Shown: positions 48,206 to 64,000 of the stretch, one piece after another | How the letters are laid out: every line of letters starts with the position of its first letter | Numbering within the stretch: the stretch's first letter is position 1 | Assembly (NCBI RefSeq): GCF_900120335.1 | Contig: NZ_LT635477.1 | Span: 1,116,001 to 1,180,000, forward strand | From: Helicobacter pylori | GTDB taxonomy: Bacteria; Campylobacterota; Campylobacteria; Campylobacterales; Helicobacteraceae | Reading direction: 5' to 3' | Length of the DNA stretch: 64,000 nucleotides | Notes under the pieces: model-generated | The model's database searches: none | Told to the model about the DNA's origin: nothing | The model's input: the letters and a program-made list of their open reading frames with translations, nothing else | Program-made: the position numbers and the translations under genes

Positions 48206-48611
48206 CCTTTCAAAATCTTATTATTGTAGTGTATATAGCCATATTTAATCGTTATTAAACAATTGGTTTGAAAAATTGTAAGGGTCAATCCAATCAGATT
48301 TTTCTAATCCATTCCAACAAAACTTGATACAAGTTTTCCTTATACCTTAAACTCACACCCTTTTAAATGGAATAATAGGCAATAACTCGCTAGTTAAGCA
48401 TTCACTCTCTATTTGAGTGTAAGCCTTTATATTCCTTTTGACCTACCAAATATTAGCATTTCTCTCAATCAAGCCTTGAGAAATTCAATTACACCCTTGT
48501 TTAACATCGCAAGCCTAGTAACTTAAAGCTCTTTTTGAGAGATTGGGCTAGATTGATCCTTATCCTTAATTCAAGCGCATGCGCATTCATCTTTGTTATC
48601 TTTGAATAAAC
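48206..48611. other. 406-base gap upstream of the DUF874 gene
   Basis: No gene seen. It contains small inverted repeats: AAAACTTG/CAAGTTTT at 48319-48337, a CACTC/GAGTG pair near 48390-48410 and a TTTCTC-type pair near 48460-48485. The first could end asd transcripts on the minus strand. Confidence 0.55.
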
Positions 48612-49652
48612 TCAAGCGTTCTTAATGTAATGCATGGCGATTTTGAACGCGTTGGTGGCTGCCCCCACTCTTAATTGATCCGCCACGCAAAAGCCGTGCA
48701 AAGTTTTTTTGTCAAACAAATCCTTCCTCAAGCGCCCTATAAAGACGCTATCCGTGTGGCTCGCTTTTAGGGGCGTGGGGTAAAGATTATGGTTAGGATC
48801 ATCGCAAACAACCACGCTAGGGGCGTTTTTTAAAACTTCATAGACTTCTTTGAGATCGAATTCTTTTTCAAAAGCGATACTCAAACTCTCGCTATGACTC
48901 CTTAATACCGGCACGCGCACGCAAGTCGCGCTAATAGGGAAATCCACGCCCATGATTTTATGGGTTTCATGCACCATTTTTAGCTCTTCTTTCGTGTAGC
49001 CATTCTCCTTAAAAATATCAATATGAGCGATCGCATTGAAAGCGATCGGATAAGGGAAAGCCCCGGCTTGCAAAACCTGGTTTAAATCAATAGCGGGGTC
49101 TTTTTCCAAACATTCTAATGCGGTTTTTAGCTCATTTTTCAAACTCTCTATCCCCTTGTTTCCTGCCCCACTCACGGCTTGATAGGTGCTAACAATCACG
49201 CTTTTTATCTTAAAATGAAGGTGTAGGGGGTTTAAGATTTGCGTCATTTGAATGGTGGAGCAATTAGGGTTAGCGATGATATTTAAGGGAGCGTTAAAAA
49301 TTTCTTTAGCGTTGATTTCAGGCACGACTAAAGGCACTTTTTCATTCAATCTAAAAAAGCTCGTGTTATCAATCACTAGGGCCGTTTTTGAAGCGCTTGT
49401 GGCAAATTCTTCGCTCACGCTCCCCCCAGCGCTAAAAAAGGCGATGTCTATTTTTTCTTTTTCAAAAACCTCATGCGTGGTTTCTAAAATTTCATAGTCT
49501 TTATTGAAAGCTCTAATCTTTTTACCGGCACTCCTAACGCTAGCGAGCGGGACAAATTTTTTAATCGGGAAAGAAGAATTTTCTAAACCTTTAATCAGCT
49601 CTTGGCCTACCGCCCCACTAGCCCCAACAATAGCGACATTATAAGTCTTCAT
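48612..49652 (-). CDS. asd: Aspartate-semialdehyde dehydrogenase
   Basis: Asd reduces aspartyl phosphate to aspartate semialdehyde, feeding diaminopimelate, lysine, threonine and methionine. The 346-residue product has [15 protein letters not shown] at the start, the catalytic Cys in NPNCSTIQM (about 130) and the substrate-binding stretch [10 protein letters not shown]. The ATG at 49652 follows GGAG at six bases; it overlaps the end of hisS by 14 bases. An upstream in-frame start at 49673 would overlap more and has no site. Likely cotranscribed with hisS. Confidence 0.96.
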   Translation of the reverse strand: MKTYNVAIVGASGAVGQELIKGLENSSFPIKKFVPLASVRSAGKKIRAFNKDYEILETTHEVFEKEKIDIAFFSAGGSVSEEFATSASKTALVIDNTSFFRLNEKVPLVVPEINAKEIFNAPLNIIANPNCSTIQMTQILNPLHLHFKIKSVIVSTYQAVSGAGNKGIESLKNELKTALECLEKDPAIDLNQVLQAGAFPYPIAFNAIAHIDIFKENGYTKEELKMVHETHKIMGVDFPISATCVRVPVLRSHSESLSIAFEKEFDLKEVYEVLKNAPSVVVCDDPNHNLYPTPLKASHTDSVFIGRLRKDLFDKKTLHGFCVADQLRVGAATNAFKIAMHYIKNA

Positions 49653-50967
49653 CGTTTTCTCCAATGATTTCAAGGGCTTTTAAAAAACTCAAGCAATTCA
49701 ATTGCATGCCTGAATGCATGTTTTTCAAGCTTAAAGTTTCGCTTTTAAATTCTTCTTCGCCAATGACAGCCACAAACTCATGCCCTTTGTGGTTAGCGTA
49801 AGAAAAGGGTTTTTTGATTTTTTGGGCTTCTGGATAGACTTCGCTAAAAATACCGCTTTGCCTTAAAGACTCCGCTAAGCGGTTGGCGTAAGAAAAATAC
49901 TCTTCATGCATGCAAGCGATTAAAACTTTGGCTTGGGTGGAACGCTCGTCTAATAATTGCATTTCACTCAAAGCCACAATCAATCTATCAATCCCAATAG
50001 AAGCCCCTACCCCTTGTAAATTTTCTTTAGAAAAATTTTTAGTCAAATGATCGTAACGCCCCCCTGAACACACGCTCCCTAAAGACTTCATGTCATTAAG
50101 CGTGGTTTCATACACAATCCCTGTATAATACCCTAATCCCCTAGCGATAGAAAAATCAATTTTATACAGGTTTTGAGAAATTTGTAAATCCCCTAGCAAT
50201 TGGTATAGCCTTTCTAAATCCTGTATGCCATTTTTCAGATTCTCATTATAGTCTTTCAAATAAGCAATTTTTTCAAAAAATTCCGCATGGCTTAAATCGT
50301 TTTGTTTGATTTGAACCATTTCTAAAAGCTCTTTAATGGTGTTTGAATCCAAATCGCACTCTTTTTTTAATTCTTCTTCAACCCCATTCAAGCCAATTTT
50401 TTCTAATTTATCCACAATGCGCAGCACTTCATTCACTTGAGCAATGCCAAAATATTCGCATATGCCATTCAAAATTTTTCTGTGGTTGATAGAGACGCAA
50501 AAATCTTCTAAATCCAGGGCTTTTAAAGAAGCGATAATCACTTGAATGATCTCAGCATCGCACACCAAGCTCTCGCTCCCTATAAAATCAAAATCGCATT
50601 GCGTAAATTCCCTGTAACGCCCTTTTTGAGCCCTTTCACCCCTAAAAACATTGCCTATGGCGTAGCGTTTAAAGGGCATGCCTAATATTTGGTGGTGCAA
50701 AGAAACAAAGCGGGCTAATGGCACGGTCAAATCAAACCTTAAAGCCACATCCCTATCCCCATGGTCTTTAAAACGATAAATTTCTTTTTGAATATCACTG
50801 CTCGCATCAGGCAATAACGTTTGAGCGTATTCCAAATGGGGGGTTTCAATCGGCACAAAACCAAAACTTTGAAACACGACTGAAACTTTAGCGAGCAACT
50901 GGGCTTTTTGTATCGCATCTTTAGGCAAGCGGTCTTTAAACCCGCTCAACACTTTAGGGGTAATCAT
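49639..50967 (-). CDS. hisS: Histidyl-tRNA synthetase
   Basis: HisS charges tRNA-His and is a class II enzyme. The 442-residue product has class II motif 2 in [20 protein letters not shown] (about 109-128), the histidine-specific [13 protein letters not shown] (about 281-293) and motif 3 [12 protein letters not shown], then a C-terminal anticodon-binding domain. Length is normal. It is divergent from waaF with a 61-base gap holding a two-way -10 element. Confidence 0.97.
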   Translation of the reverse strand: MITPKVLSGFKDRLPKDAIQKAQLLAKVSVVFQSFGFVPIETPHLEYAQTLLPDASSDIQKEIYRFKDHGDRDVALRFDLTVPLARFVSLHHQILGMPFKRYAIGNVFRGERAQKGRYREFTQCDFDFIGSESLVCDAEIIQVIIASLKALDLEDFCVSINHRKILNGICEYFGIAQVNEVLRIVDKLEKIGLNGVEEELKKECDLDSNTIKELLEMVQIKQNDLSHAEFFEKIAYLKDYNENLKNGIQDLERLYQLLGDLQISQNLYKIDFSIARGLGYYTGIVYETTLNDMKSLGSVCSGGRYDHLTKNFSKENLQGVGASIGIDRLIVALSEMQLLDERSTQAKVLIACMHEEYFSYANRLAESLRQSGIFSEVYPEAQKIKKPFSYANHKGHEFVAVIGEEEFKSETLSLKNMHSGMQLNCLSFLKALEIIGENDEDL

Positions 50968-50990
50968 TCCATTTCCTTGTATTTGTATGC

Positions 50991-51000
50991 TAAAATTTTA
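50991..51000. promoter_or_regulatory. Palindromic two-way -10 box for hisS and waaF
   Basis: TAAAATTTTA reads the same on both strands and gives TAAAAT in each direction. On the plus strand TGC precedes it (extended -10). Start sites about 51003 (plus) and 50988 (minus) give leaders of about 26 and 21 bases. Confidence 0.5.
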
Positions 51001-51028
51001 GCTTAAAATCTTTAAAAAAGGGCTATTG

Positions 51029-52078
51029 ATGAGCGTAAATGCGCCCAAACGCATGCGTATTTTATTGCGTTTGCCTAATTGGCTAGGCGATGGGGTGATG
51101 GCAAGCTCGCTTTTTTACACCCTTAAAAACCACTACCCTAACGCGCATTTTATCTTAGTGGGCCCAACCATTACTTGCGAACTTTTCAAAAAAGATGAAA
51201 AAATAGAAGCCGTTTTTACAGATGACACCAAAAAATCCTTTTTCAGGCTGCTAGCCACTTACAAGCTCGCTCAAAAAATAGGGCGTTGCGATATAGCGAT
51301 CGCATTAAACAACCATTTTTATTCCGCTTTTTTGCTCTATGCGACAAAAACGCCTATTCGCATCGGCTTTGCTCAATTTTTCCGTTCTTTGTTTCTCAGC
51401 CATGCGATCGCTCCTGCCCACAAAGAGTATCATCAAGTGGAAAAGTATTGCTTTTTATTTTCGCAATTTTTAAAAAAAGAATTGGATCAAAAAAGCGTTT
51501 TACCCTTAAAACTGGCCTTTGATCTCCCCACTTACACCCCAAACACCCCTAAAAAAATCGGCTTTAACCCTAGTGCAAGCTATGGGAGCGCTAAAAGATG
51601 GCCAGCTTCTTATTACGCTGAAGTTGCGGTTGCTTTGTTAGAAAAAGGGCATGAAATTTATTTTTTTGGGGCTAAAGAAGACGCTATCGTTTCTGAAGAG
51701 ATTTTAAAATCCGTTAAAAGCTTATTGAAAAACCCCTTATTATCCCATAACGCTTACAACCTGTGCGGGAAAACAAGCATTGAAGAATTGATACAACGCA
51801 TCGCTGTTTTAGATTTATTCATCACTAACGATAGCGGTCCCATGCATGTAGCCACTAGCACGAAAACCCCCCTAATCGCTCTTTTTGGCCCCACTGACGA
51901 AAAAGAGACTCGCCCCTATAAAGCTCAAAAAACGATTGTGTTGAACCACCATTTAAGCTGTGCGCCTTGCAAGAAACGAGTTTGCCCTTTAAAAAATGAA
52001 AAAAACCATTTGTGCATGCGATCTATCACGCCCCTTGAAGTCCTTCAAGCCGCTCACATTCTTTTAGAAAAGCCTTAA
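51029..52078 (+). CDS. waaF: ADP-heptose:LPS heptosyltransferase II
   Basis: WaaF adds the second heptose to the LPS inner core at the cytoplasmic face. The 349-residue product has the GT9 pattern: RLPNWLGDGVMASSLFY (about 9-25) with the nucleotide/acceptor region, the motif FNPSASYGSAKRWP (about 173-186) and FITNDSGPMHVATSTKTP (about 261-278), which binds ADP-heptose. A Cys-rich stretch CAPCKKRVCPL near the end is usual for this enzyme. ATG at 51029 preferred over the TTG one codon upstream. Confidence 0.93.
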   Translation: MSVNAPKRMRILLRLPNWLGDGVMASSLFYTLKNHYPNAHFILVGPTITCELFKKDEKIEAVFTDDTKKSFFRLLATYKLAQKIGRCDIAIALNNHFYSAFLLYATKTPIRIGFAQFFRSLFLSHAIAPAHKEYHQVEKYCFLFSQFLKKELDQKSVLPLKLAFDLPTYTPNTPKKIGFNPSASYGSAKRWPASYYAEVAVALLEKGHEIYFFGAKEDAIVSEEILKSVKSLLKNPLLSHNAYNLCGKTSIEELIQRIAVLDLFITNDSGPMHVATSTKTPLIALFGPTDEKETRPYKAQKTIVLNHHLSCAPCKKRVCPLKNEKNHLCMRSITPLEVLQAAHILLEKP

Positions 52079-52168
52079 ACGCCTTTCATGTGCTTTTTTA
52101 AAAACGCAACGATATTGATAACACCCTGTGTATAAAAGATTCAAAAAGTAGAACTGACAAAGCAGTTT

Positions 52169-52197
52169 AAAGAAAGCGTTTTGAAAACGCTTTCTTT
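52169..52197. terminator. Strong two-way terminator between waaF and the repeat-protein gene
   Basis: A perfect 14-base inverted repeat with a one-base centre (AAAGAAAGCGTTTT and its complement), with T-rich ends on both strands. It lies 14 bases past the stop of the minus-strand gene. Confidence 0.8.
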
Positions 52198-52210
52198 GGA
52201 GACAAAGCTA

Positions 52211-52753
52211 TTAAGCCACTGAGTTTTTAGGTTTTTTAGCGTCTTTTTTATCTTTGTGAGCCACTAATTGAGAGCTTAACTCAGGTTTTTTAGCGTCTTT
52301 TTTATCTTTGTGAGCCACTAATTGAGAGCTTAACTCAGGTTTTTTAGCGTCTTTTTTATCTTTGTGAGCCACTAATTGAGAGCTTAACTCAGGTTTTTTA
52401 GCGTCTTTTTTATCTTTGTGAGCCACTAATTGAGAGCTTAACTCAGGTTTTTTAGCGTCTTTTTTATCTTTGTGAGCCACTAATTGAGAGCTTAACTCAG
52501 GTTTTTTGGCGTCTTTTTTATCTTTGTGAGCCACTAATTGAGAGCTTAACTCAGGTTTTTTGGCGTCTTTTTTATCTTTGTGAGCCACTAATTGAGAGCT
52601 TAACTCAGGTTTTTTGGCGTCTTTTTTATCTTTGTGAGCCACTAATTGAGGGCTTAACTCAGGTTTTTTGGCGTCTTTTTTATCTTTGTGAGCGTATGCA
52701 GAACTCACTGCCAAAACTGATAACAAAACACCTGTCAAGATTTGCTTTTTCAT
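52211..52753 (-). CDS. Secreted Lys-rich 18-residue repeat protein
   Basis: The 180-residue product has a signal peptide (21 residues, ending SAYA) and then eight full copies plus one partial of an 18-residue unit, HKDKKDAKKPELSSQLVA; the first copy has Pro in place of one Ser. The mature protein is very basic, without Cys or hydrophobic core, so it is probably extended. The H. pylori homologue (recalled as HP1192) is annotated as a secreted protein affecting motility; no mechanism is visible. The promoter TATAAT lies at 52795-52790 and AAGGAG precedes the ATG. Confidence 0.88.
   Translation of the reverse strand: MKKQILTGVLLSVLAVSSAYAHKDKKDAKKPELSPQLVAHKDKKDAKKPELSSQLVAHKDKKDAKKPELSSQLVAHKDKKDAKKPELSSQLVAHKDKKDAKKPELSSQLVAHKDKKDAKKPELSSQLVAHKDKKDAKKPELSSQLVAHKDKKDAKKPELSSQLVAHKDKKDAKKPKNSVA
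52229..52690 (-). repeat. 54-base tandem repeat, 8.5 copies, coding
   Basis: Units of exactly 54 bases run from 52690 down. The Ala codon before Lys-Lys-Pro is GCC in the four copies nearest the signal peptide and GCT in the other five, so copies are otherwise almost identical and fall in two blocks. Confidence 0.95.
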
Positions 52754-52789
52754 ACGAAAACTCCTTGTGATGATCTTAAAAGCGAGAGA

Positions 52790-52795
52790 ATTATA
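52790..52795 (-). promoter_or_regulatory. -10 box for the repeat-protein gene
   Basis: The minus strand reads TATAAT, about 37 bases before the ATG, giving a leader of about 30 bases. Confidence 0.55.
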
Positions 52796-52909
52796 TTTCT
52801 CAAAAGTAAATGAATAGAAACCAATAAAATTTTCACTAAAGAAATTTTTAGATTGCGTTTTGTTATATCAAAAGCGCATGGGAACAATCAGTCATTTTTC
52901 TTAAAAAAT

Positions 52910-52931
52910 AAAAACGCTCAAAAGCGTTTTT
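52910..52931. terminator. Isolated two-way terminator
   Basis: AAAAACGCT and AGCGTTTTT form a perfect nine-base stem with a four-base loop and A/T runs on both sides. No gene ends nearby on either strand. Confidence 0.65.
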
Positions 52932-53270
52932 AAGACTGAATACAAAAGAACTTGTTGTTAGTCAAGCAAAATTTCTTGTAATGCGCTCTTATAGTGTAAG
53001 AGTTATTTCAAAATATACCCTCTATCTCTTAAAAAATGAGTTTTAAATAAATTTAAGAAAATAAATTTTACTATAAAACAAAGCAACCAAAACCCCATTT
53101 TTTAAAAATTAAAAAGTTTTAGTTACCCCTATTTGACAAGAATAGAGCCAAAAAATAATTTTATAGCAAACTAAAAATGAAAAAAGATAGCTAAAGGGAT
53201 AAAAAGGATAAACCCACTCAAAAAGTCTTTTTAAACCCAAAGGAGAAAGAATTTAGATAGTATTTAAAAC

Positions 53271-53295
53271 AACGCCCTCTCACAAGAGAGCGTTA
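53271..53295 (-). terminator. Terminator after fusA
   Basis: AACGC(C)CTCTC pairs with GAGAGCGTT around ACAA, eight bases past the fusA stop, followed on the minus strand by GTTGTTTT. Confidence 0.7.
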
Positions 53296-53302
53296 TTATC
53301 AA

Positions 53303-55381
53303 TCAGCCTTTGCGTTTTTCCACGATTTCCTTAGCGATATTGCTAGGTACTTCGCCATAGTGGTCAAACTCCATAGAGTAAGTCCCACGCCCTTGAGTCG
53401 CTGATCGCAAATCCGTAGAATAGCCAAACATTTCCACCAACGGCACGAAAGCATTCACGATTTTCAAGCCTAATCTGTCGTCCATAGAATTGATTTGCCC
53501 TCTTCTTCTGTTTAAATCGCCAATCACATCGCCCATGTATTCTTCAGGGACTTCCACTTCCACTTTCATCATAGGCTCTAATAAAACCGGGTTAGCCGCG
53601 CGACTCGCTTCTTTAAACGCCATAGAACCAGCGATTTTAAACGCCATTTCCGAAGAATCCACATCATGGTAGCTCCCATCATAAAGGGTAACTTTAAAAT
53701 CCACCACCGGATAGCCCGCCAAAACACCATTTTGCATCGCTTCTTGGATACCCTTATCCACCGCAGGGATATATTCTTTAGGGATCACGCCCCCAGAAAT
53801 TTCATTCACAAATTCATACCCACTGCCAGGCTCTTTAGGCTCAAGCTTGATAAACACATGCCCGTATTGCCCACGACCACCGCTTTGCTTAGCGTATTTA
53901 TGCTCTTTGCTCACGCTTGAGCGGATAGTCTCTCTAAAGGCGACTTGCGGCTGACCGATTTCAGCTTCCACCTTAAATTCTCTCTTCAACCTATCCACGA
54001 TGATTTCTAGGTGCAATTCACCCATACCGCCAATAAGGGTTTGCCCGGTTTCTTCTTGAGTCATCACCCTAAAGCTTGGATCTTCTTCAGCAAGCTTGCC
54101 TAACGCTACGCCCATTTTTTCCTGGTCTGCTTTCGTTTTAGGCTCCACAGCGATGTGAATGACCGGCTCAGGAAATTCCATTCTCTCTAAAACCACCGCA
54201 TTCTTTTCATCGCAAAGCGTGTCCCCAGTCAGCGTGTCTTTCAAGCCCACGAACGCGCAAATCTCACCCGCATAAACTTCTTTAATGTCTTCTCTCTTAT
54301 TAGAGTGCATTTTAAGCAGTCTTCCCACGCGTTCTTTTTTGTCTTTGGTGGAGTTATACACATAGCTACCGGACTCTAGCTTGCCACGATACACGCGCAC
54401 AAAAGTGAGTTGGCCCACAAAAGGATCCGTCATGATTTTAAACGCCAAGCCGGCAAACTCGCCATCATCGCTGGACTTCACAAAAACTTCTTCTTCGGTT
54501 TTTGGATCAATCCCCCTAATATCCACAACCTCTGTGGGCGCTGGCAAGTAATCAATCACCGCATCCAATAAAGTCTGCACGCCTTTATTTTTAAAAGAAG
54601 AACCACAAAGCATGGGGACAAGACTCATGTTCAAACAACCTGTTTTAATGCCTTTTTTGATTTCTTCAACGCTTAATTCCTCACCGCCTAAATACTTTTC
54701 CATTAAGGCTTCATCTTGCTCAGCTACGGCTTCCACAAGCTTTTCTTGGTATTCTTTAGCCTTTTCTAACAAATCGCTAGGGATTTCTTCCACATCGTAT
54801 TTGGCTCCCATGGTTTCATTATTCCAAACAATCGCTTTCATTTGGACTAAATCAATCACGCCAATGAAAGTGTCTTCAGCCCCAATAGGGATATTAATAG
54901 GCACAGGATTAGCTTTCAAGCGTTGCTTGATCTGGTTTTCCACATTATAGAAATTCGCCCCAATCCTATCCATTTTATTGACAAAAACAATCCTAGGTAC
55001 GCCGTATTTGTTCGCTTGACGCCACACGGTCTCACTTTGAGGTTGCACGCCCCCAACCGAGCAAAACACCGAAACCGCGCCATCTAGCACGCGCATGGAT
55101 CGCTCCACTTCAATAGTGAAATCCACATGCCCTGGAGTGTCAATCAAATTGATTTGGTGATCCTTCCAAAAGCAAGTCGTTGCCGCAGAAGTGATAGTGA
55201 TCCCTCTTTCTTTTTCTTGCTCCATCCAGTCCATTGTCGCCGCGCCGTCATGCACTTCGCCAATCTTATGGCTCACGCCTGTATAGAATAAAATCCTTTC
55301 AGAAGTGGTGGTTTTCCCGGCATCAATGTGAGCGGCGATACCGATATTTCTGATCCTGTTTAATGGGGTTTTTCTAGCCAT
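53303..55381 (-). CDS. fusA: Translation elongation factor G
   Basis: EF-G drives ribosomal translocation with GTP. The 692-residue product has the G motifs AHIDAGKTT (about 16-24), the RGITITSA switch, DTPGHVDF (about 81-88) and NKMD (about 135), then domains II to V, with the domain IV tip around [11 protein letters not shown]. Length is normal. It follows rpsG by 11 bases in the str operon order; tufA is not in this operon in the window. Confidence 0.99.
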   Translation of the reverse strand: MARKTPLNRIRNIGIAAHIDAGKTTTSERILFYTGVSHKIGEVHDGAATMDWMEQEKERGITITSAATTCFWKDHQINLIDTPGHVDFTIEVERSMRVLDGAVSVFCSVGGVQPQSETVWRQANKYGVPRIVFVNKMDRIGANFYNVENQIKQRLKANPVPINIPIGAEDTFIGVIDLVQMKAIVWNNETMGAKYDVEEIPSDLLEKAKEYQEKLVEAVAEQDEALMEKYLGGEELSVEEIKKGIKTGCLNMSLVPMLCGSSFKNKGVQTLLDAVIDYLPAPTEVVDIRGIDPKTEEEVFVKSSDDGEFAGLAFKIMTDPFVGQLTFVRVYRGKLESGSYVYNSTKDKKERVGRLLKMHSNKREDIKEVYAGEICAFVGLKDTLTGDTLCDEKNAVVLERMEFPEPVIHIAVEPKTKADQEKMGVALGKLAEEDPSFRVMTQEETGQTLIGGMGELHLEIIVDRLKREFKVEAEIGQPQVAFRETIRSSVSKEHKYAKQSGGRGQYGHVFIKLEPKEPGSGYEFVNEISGGVIPKEYIPAVDKGIQEAMQNGVLAGYPVVDFKVTLYDGSYHDVDSSEMAFKIAGSMAFKEASRAANPVLLEPMMKVEVEVPEEYMGDVIGDLNRRRGQINSMDDRLGLKIVNAFVPLVEMFGYSTDLRSATQGRGTYSMEFDHYGEVPSNIAKEIVEKRKG

Positions 55382-55392
55382 TCTAACTCCAA

Positions 55393-55875
<483 letters not shown>

Positions 55876-56283
55876 TTATTTTTTCTTGTTGTCTGTTGCT
55901 TTCTTGTCGGTCGCTTTAGCTTTTTTAGTCCCATATTTAGAGCGTGAAACCGTTCTTTTATTGACCCCTGCAGTGTCTAAAGCGCCACGAACGATGTGGT
56001 ATTTCACACCGGGTAAATCCTTAACCCTACCCCCACGCACTAACACAATAGAGTGTTCTTGCAAGTTATGCCCTTCACCAGGGATATAACTGATCACTTC
56101 AAATTTACTGGTCAAACGAACTTTGGCGACCTTTCTTAAAGCCGAGTTAGGCTTTTTAGGGGTAGTCGTATAAACCCTAGTACAAACCCCTCTCCTTTGA
56201 GGGCATTCCACTAATGCAGGTGATTTGGTTTTTTTAACCACCTTTTTCCTTTCTTTTCTAATCAACTGATTGATAGTAGGCAC
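55876..56283 (-). CDS. rpsL: 30S ribosomal protein S12
   Basis: S12 lies at the decoding centre. The 135 residues include the two loops where streptomycin-resistance changes arise: [12 protein letters not shown] (Lys at the position of E. coli K42) and [13 protein letters not shown] (Lys at K87), both in the sensitive form. The C-terminal tail is Lys-rich. It is 88 bases after the rpoBC stop and begins the rpsL-rpsG-fusA group. Confidence 0.99.
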   Translation of the reverse strand: MPTINQLIRKERKKVVKKTKSPALVECPQRRGVCTRVYTTTPKKPNSALRKVAKVRLTSKFEVISYIPGEGHNLQEHSIVLVRGGRVKDLPGVKYHIVRGALDTAGVNKRTVSRSKYGTKKAKATDKKATDNKKK

Positions 56284-56371
56284 TATTTTTCCTTATTCTA
56301 AAAATTTAAAACTAAAAGTTCCCCCATTTTACCCTAATTTTTCTTTTAAAAATCTTAACCGATTTTTTATA

Positions 56372-64000
<7,629 letters not shown>

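Larger units (their letters stand above)
52754..53302. other. 549-base gene-free stretch with two outward terminators
   Basis: No open frame looks coding. Hairpins at 52910-52931 and 53271-53295 enclose about 340 bases of A/T-rich DNA. In 26695 I recall an aldo-keto reductase gene (HP1193) at this place, so the stretch may be what is left after loss. Confidence 0.55.

Noticed and set aside
52229..52690. Regular direct repeats that could suggest a CRISPR array
   Set aside because: The 54-base units are contiguous, without unique spacers, and lie in frame inside a secreted protein gene.
53133..53161. TTGACA followed 17 bases later by TAATTT
   Set aside because: A good-looking promoter by general rules, but H. 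pylori rarely uses -35 boxes and no gene or hairpin follows closely.

Overview
The window is a Helicobacter pylori chromosome segment of the cagA-associated type. The evidence is the low-GC, A/T-rich intergenic DNA with TATAAT-type -10 boxes and few -35 boxes, three Hop outer-membrane proteins with the AED-start mature end and aromatic C-terminus, a Hof porin, the fused rpoB-rpoC gene, a type I hopQ allele, and an AapA/IsoA type I toxin-antitoxin locus. Gene order matches the stretch known in strain 26695 as roughly HP1143 to HP1198 (numbers recalled, not searched).

Layout. 1-1359: a NYN-domain gene broken by one stop codon, then 600 bases without a gene. 1360-7636 (minus): translation and secretion genes rplS-trmD-rimM-KH protein-rpsP, then ffh and valS. 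7774-16564 (plus): fliW, murG, the hopI-hopL pair, proC and a class III fic gene. 16565-20938: a candidate small RNA, ybeY, fldA, a DedA protein, ccoS, fqrB and an MFS transporter. 21003-24685: pgi, hofH and a short tandem repeat. 24686-33519: transport genes (cstA, the glnPPQH amino-acid ABC operon, gluP, a purine permease) and a secreted protein. 33520-36356: hopQ, bracketed by two copies of an aapA/isoA module, one intact and one degenerate. 36357-39747: the nucleoside salvage operon nupC-deoB-deoD and a tRNA-Met. 39891-46933: efflux and antiport proteins, a TtcA-like tRNA thiolase and the periplasmic alpha-carbonic anhydrase. 47171-53302: a DUF874 coiled-coil protein, asd, hisS, waaF, a secreted 18-residue-repeat protein and a gene-free stretch where I recall an aldo-keto reductase gene in 26695. 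53303-64000 (minus): fusA, rpsG, rpsL and the 3' 88% or so of rpoBC.

How the genes work together. Flavodoxin (fldA) and flavodoxin:quinone/NADP reductase (fqrB) are two ends of the pyruvate-to-NADPH electron path, with cbb3 oxidase assembly factor ccoS between them. nupC, deoB and deoD import and break down nucleosides. FliW, encoded here, is the antagonist of CsrA, and cstA, also here, has GGA motifs in its ribosome site of the kind CsrA binds. Hop proteins and the carbonic anhydrase act at the envelope in the gastric setting.

No clearly undescribed system was found. The strongest leads are the duplicated aapA/isoA modules around hopQ, including a charge-reversal codon in the intact toxin and a frameshifted copy, a free-standing small-RNA-like unit at about 16645-16712, two repeat-built secreted or membrane proteins, and a probable gene-loss scar upstream of fusA.
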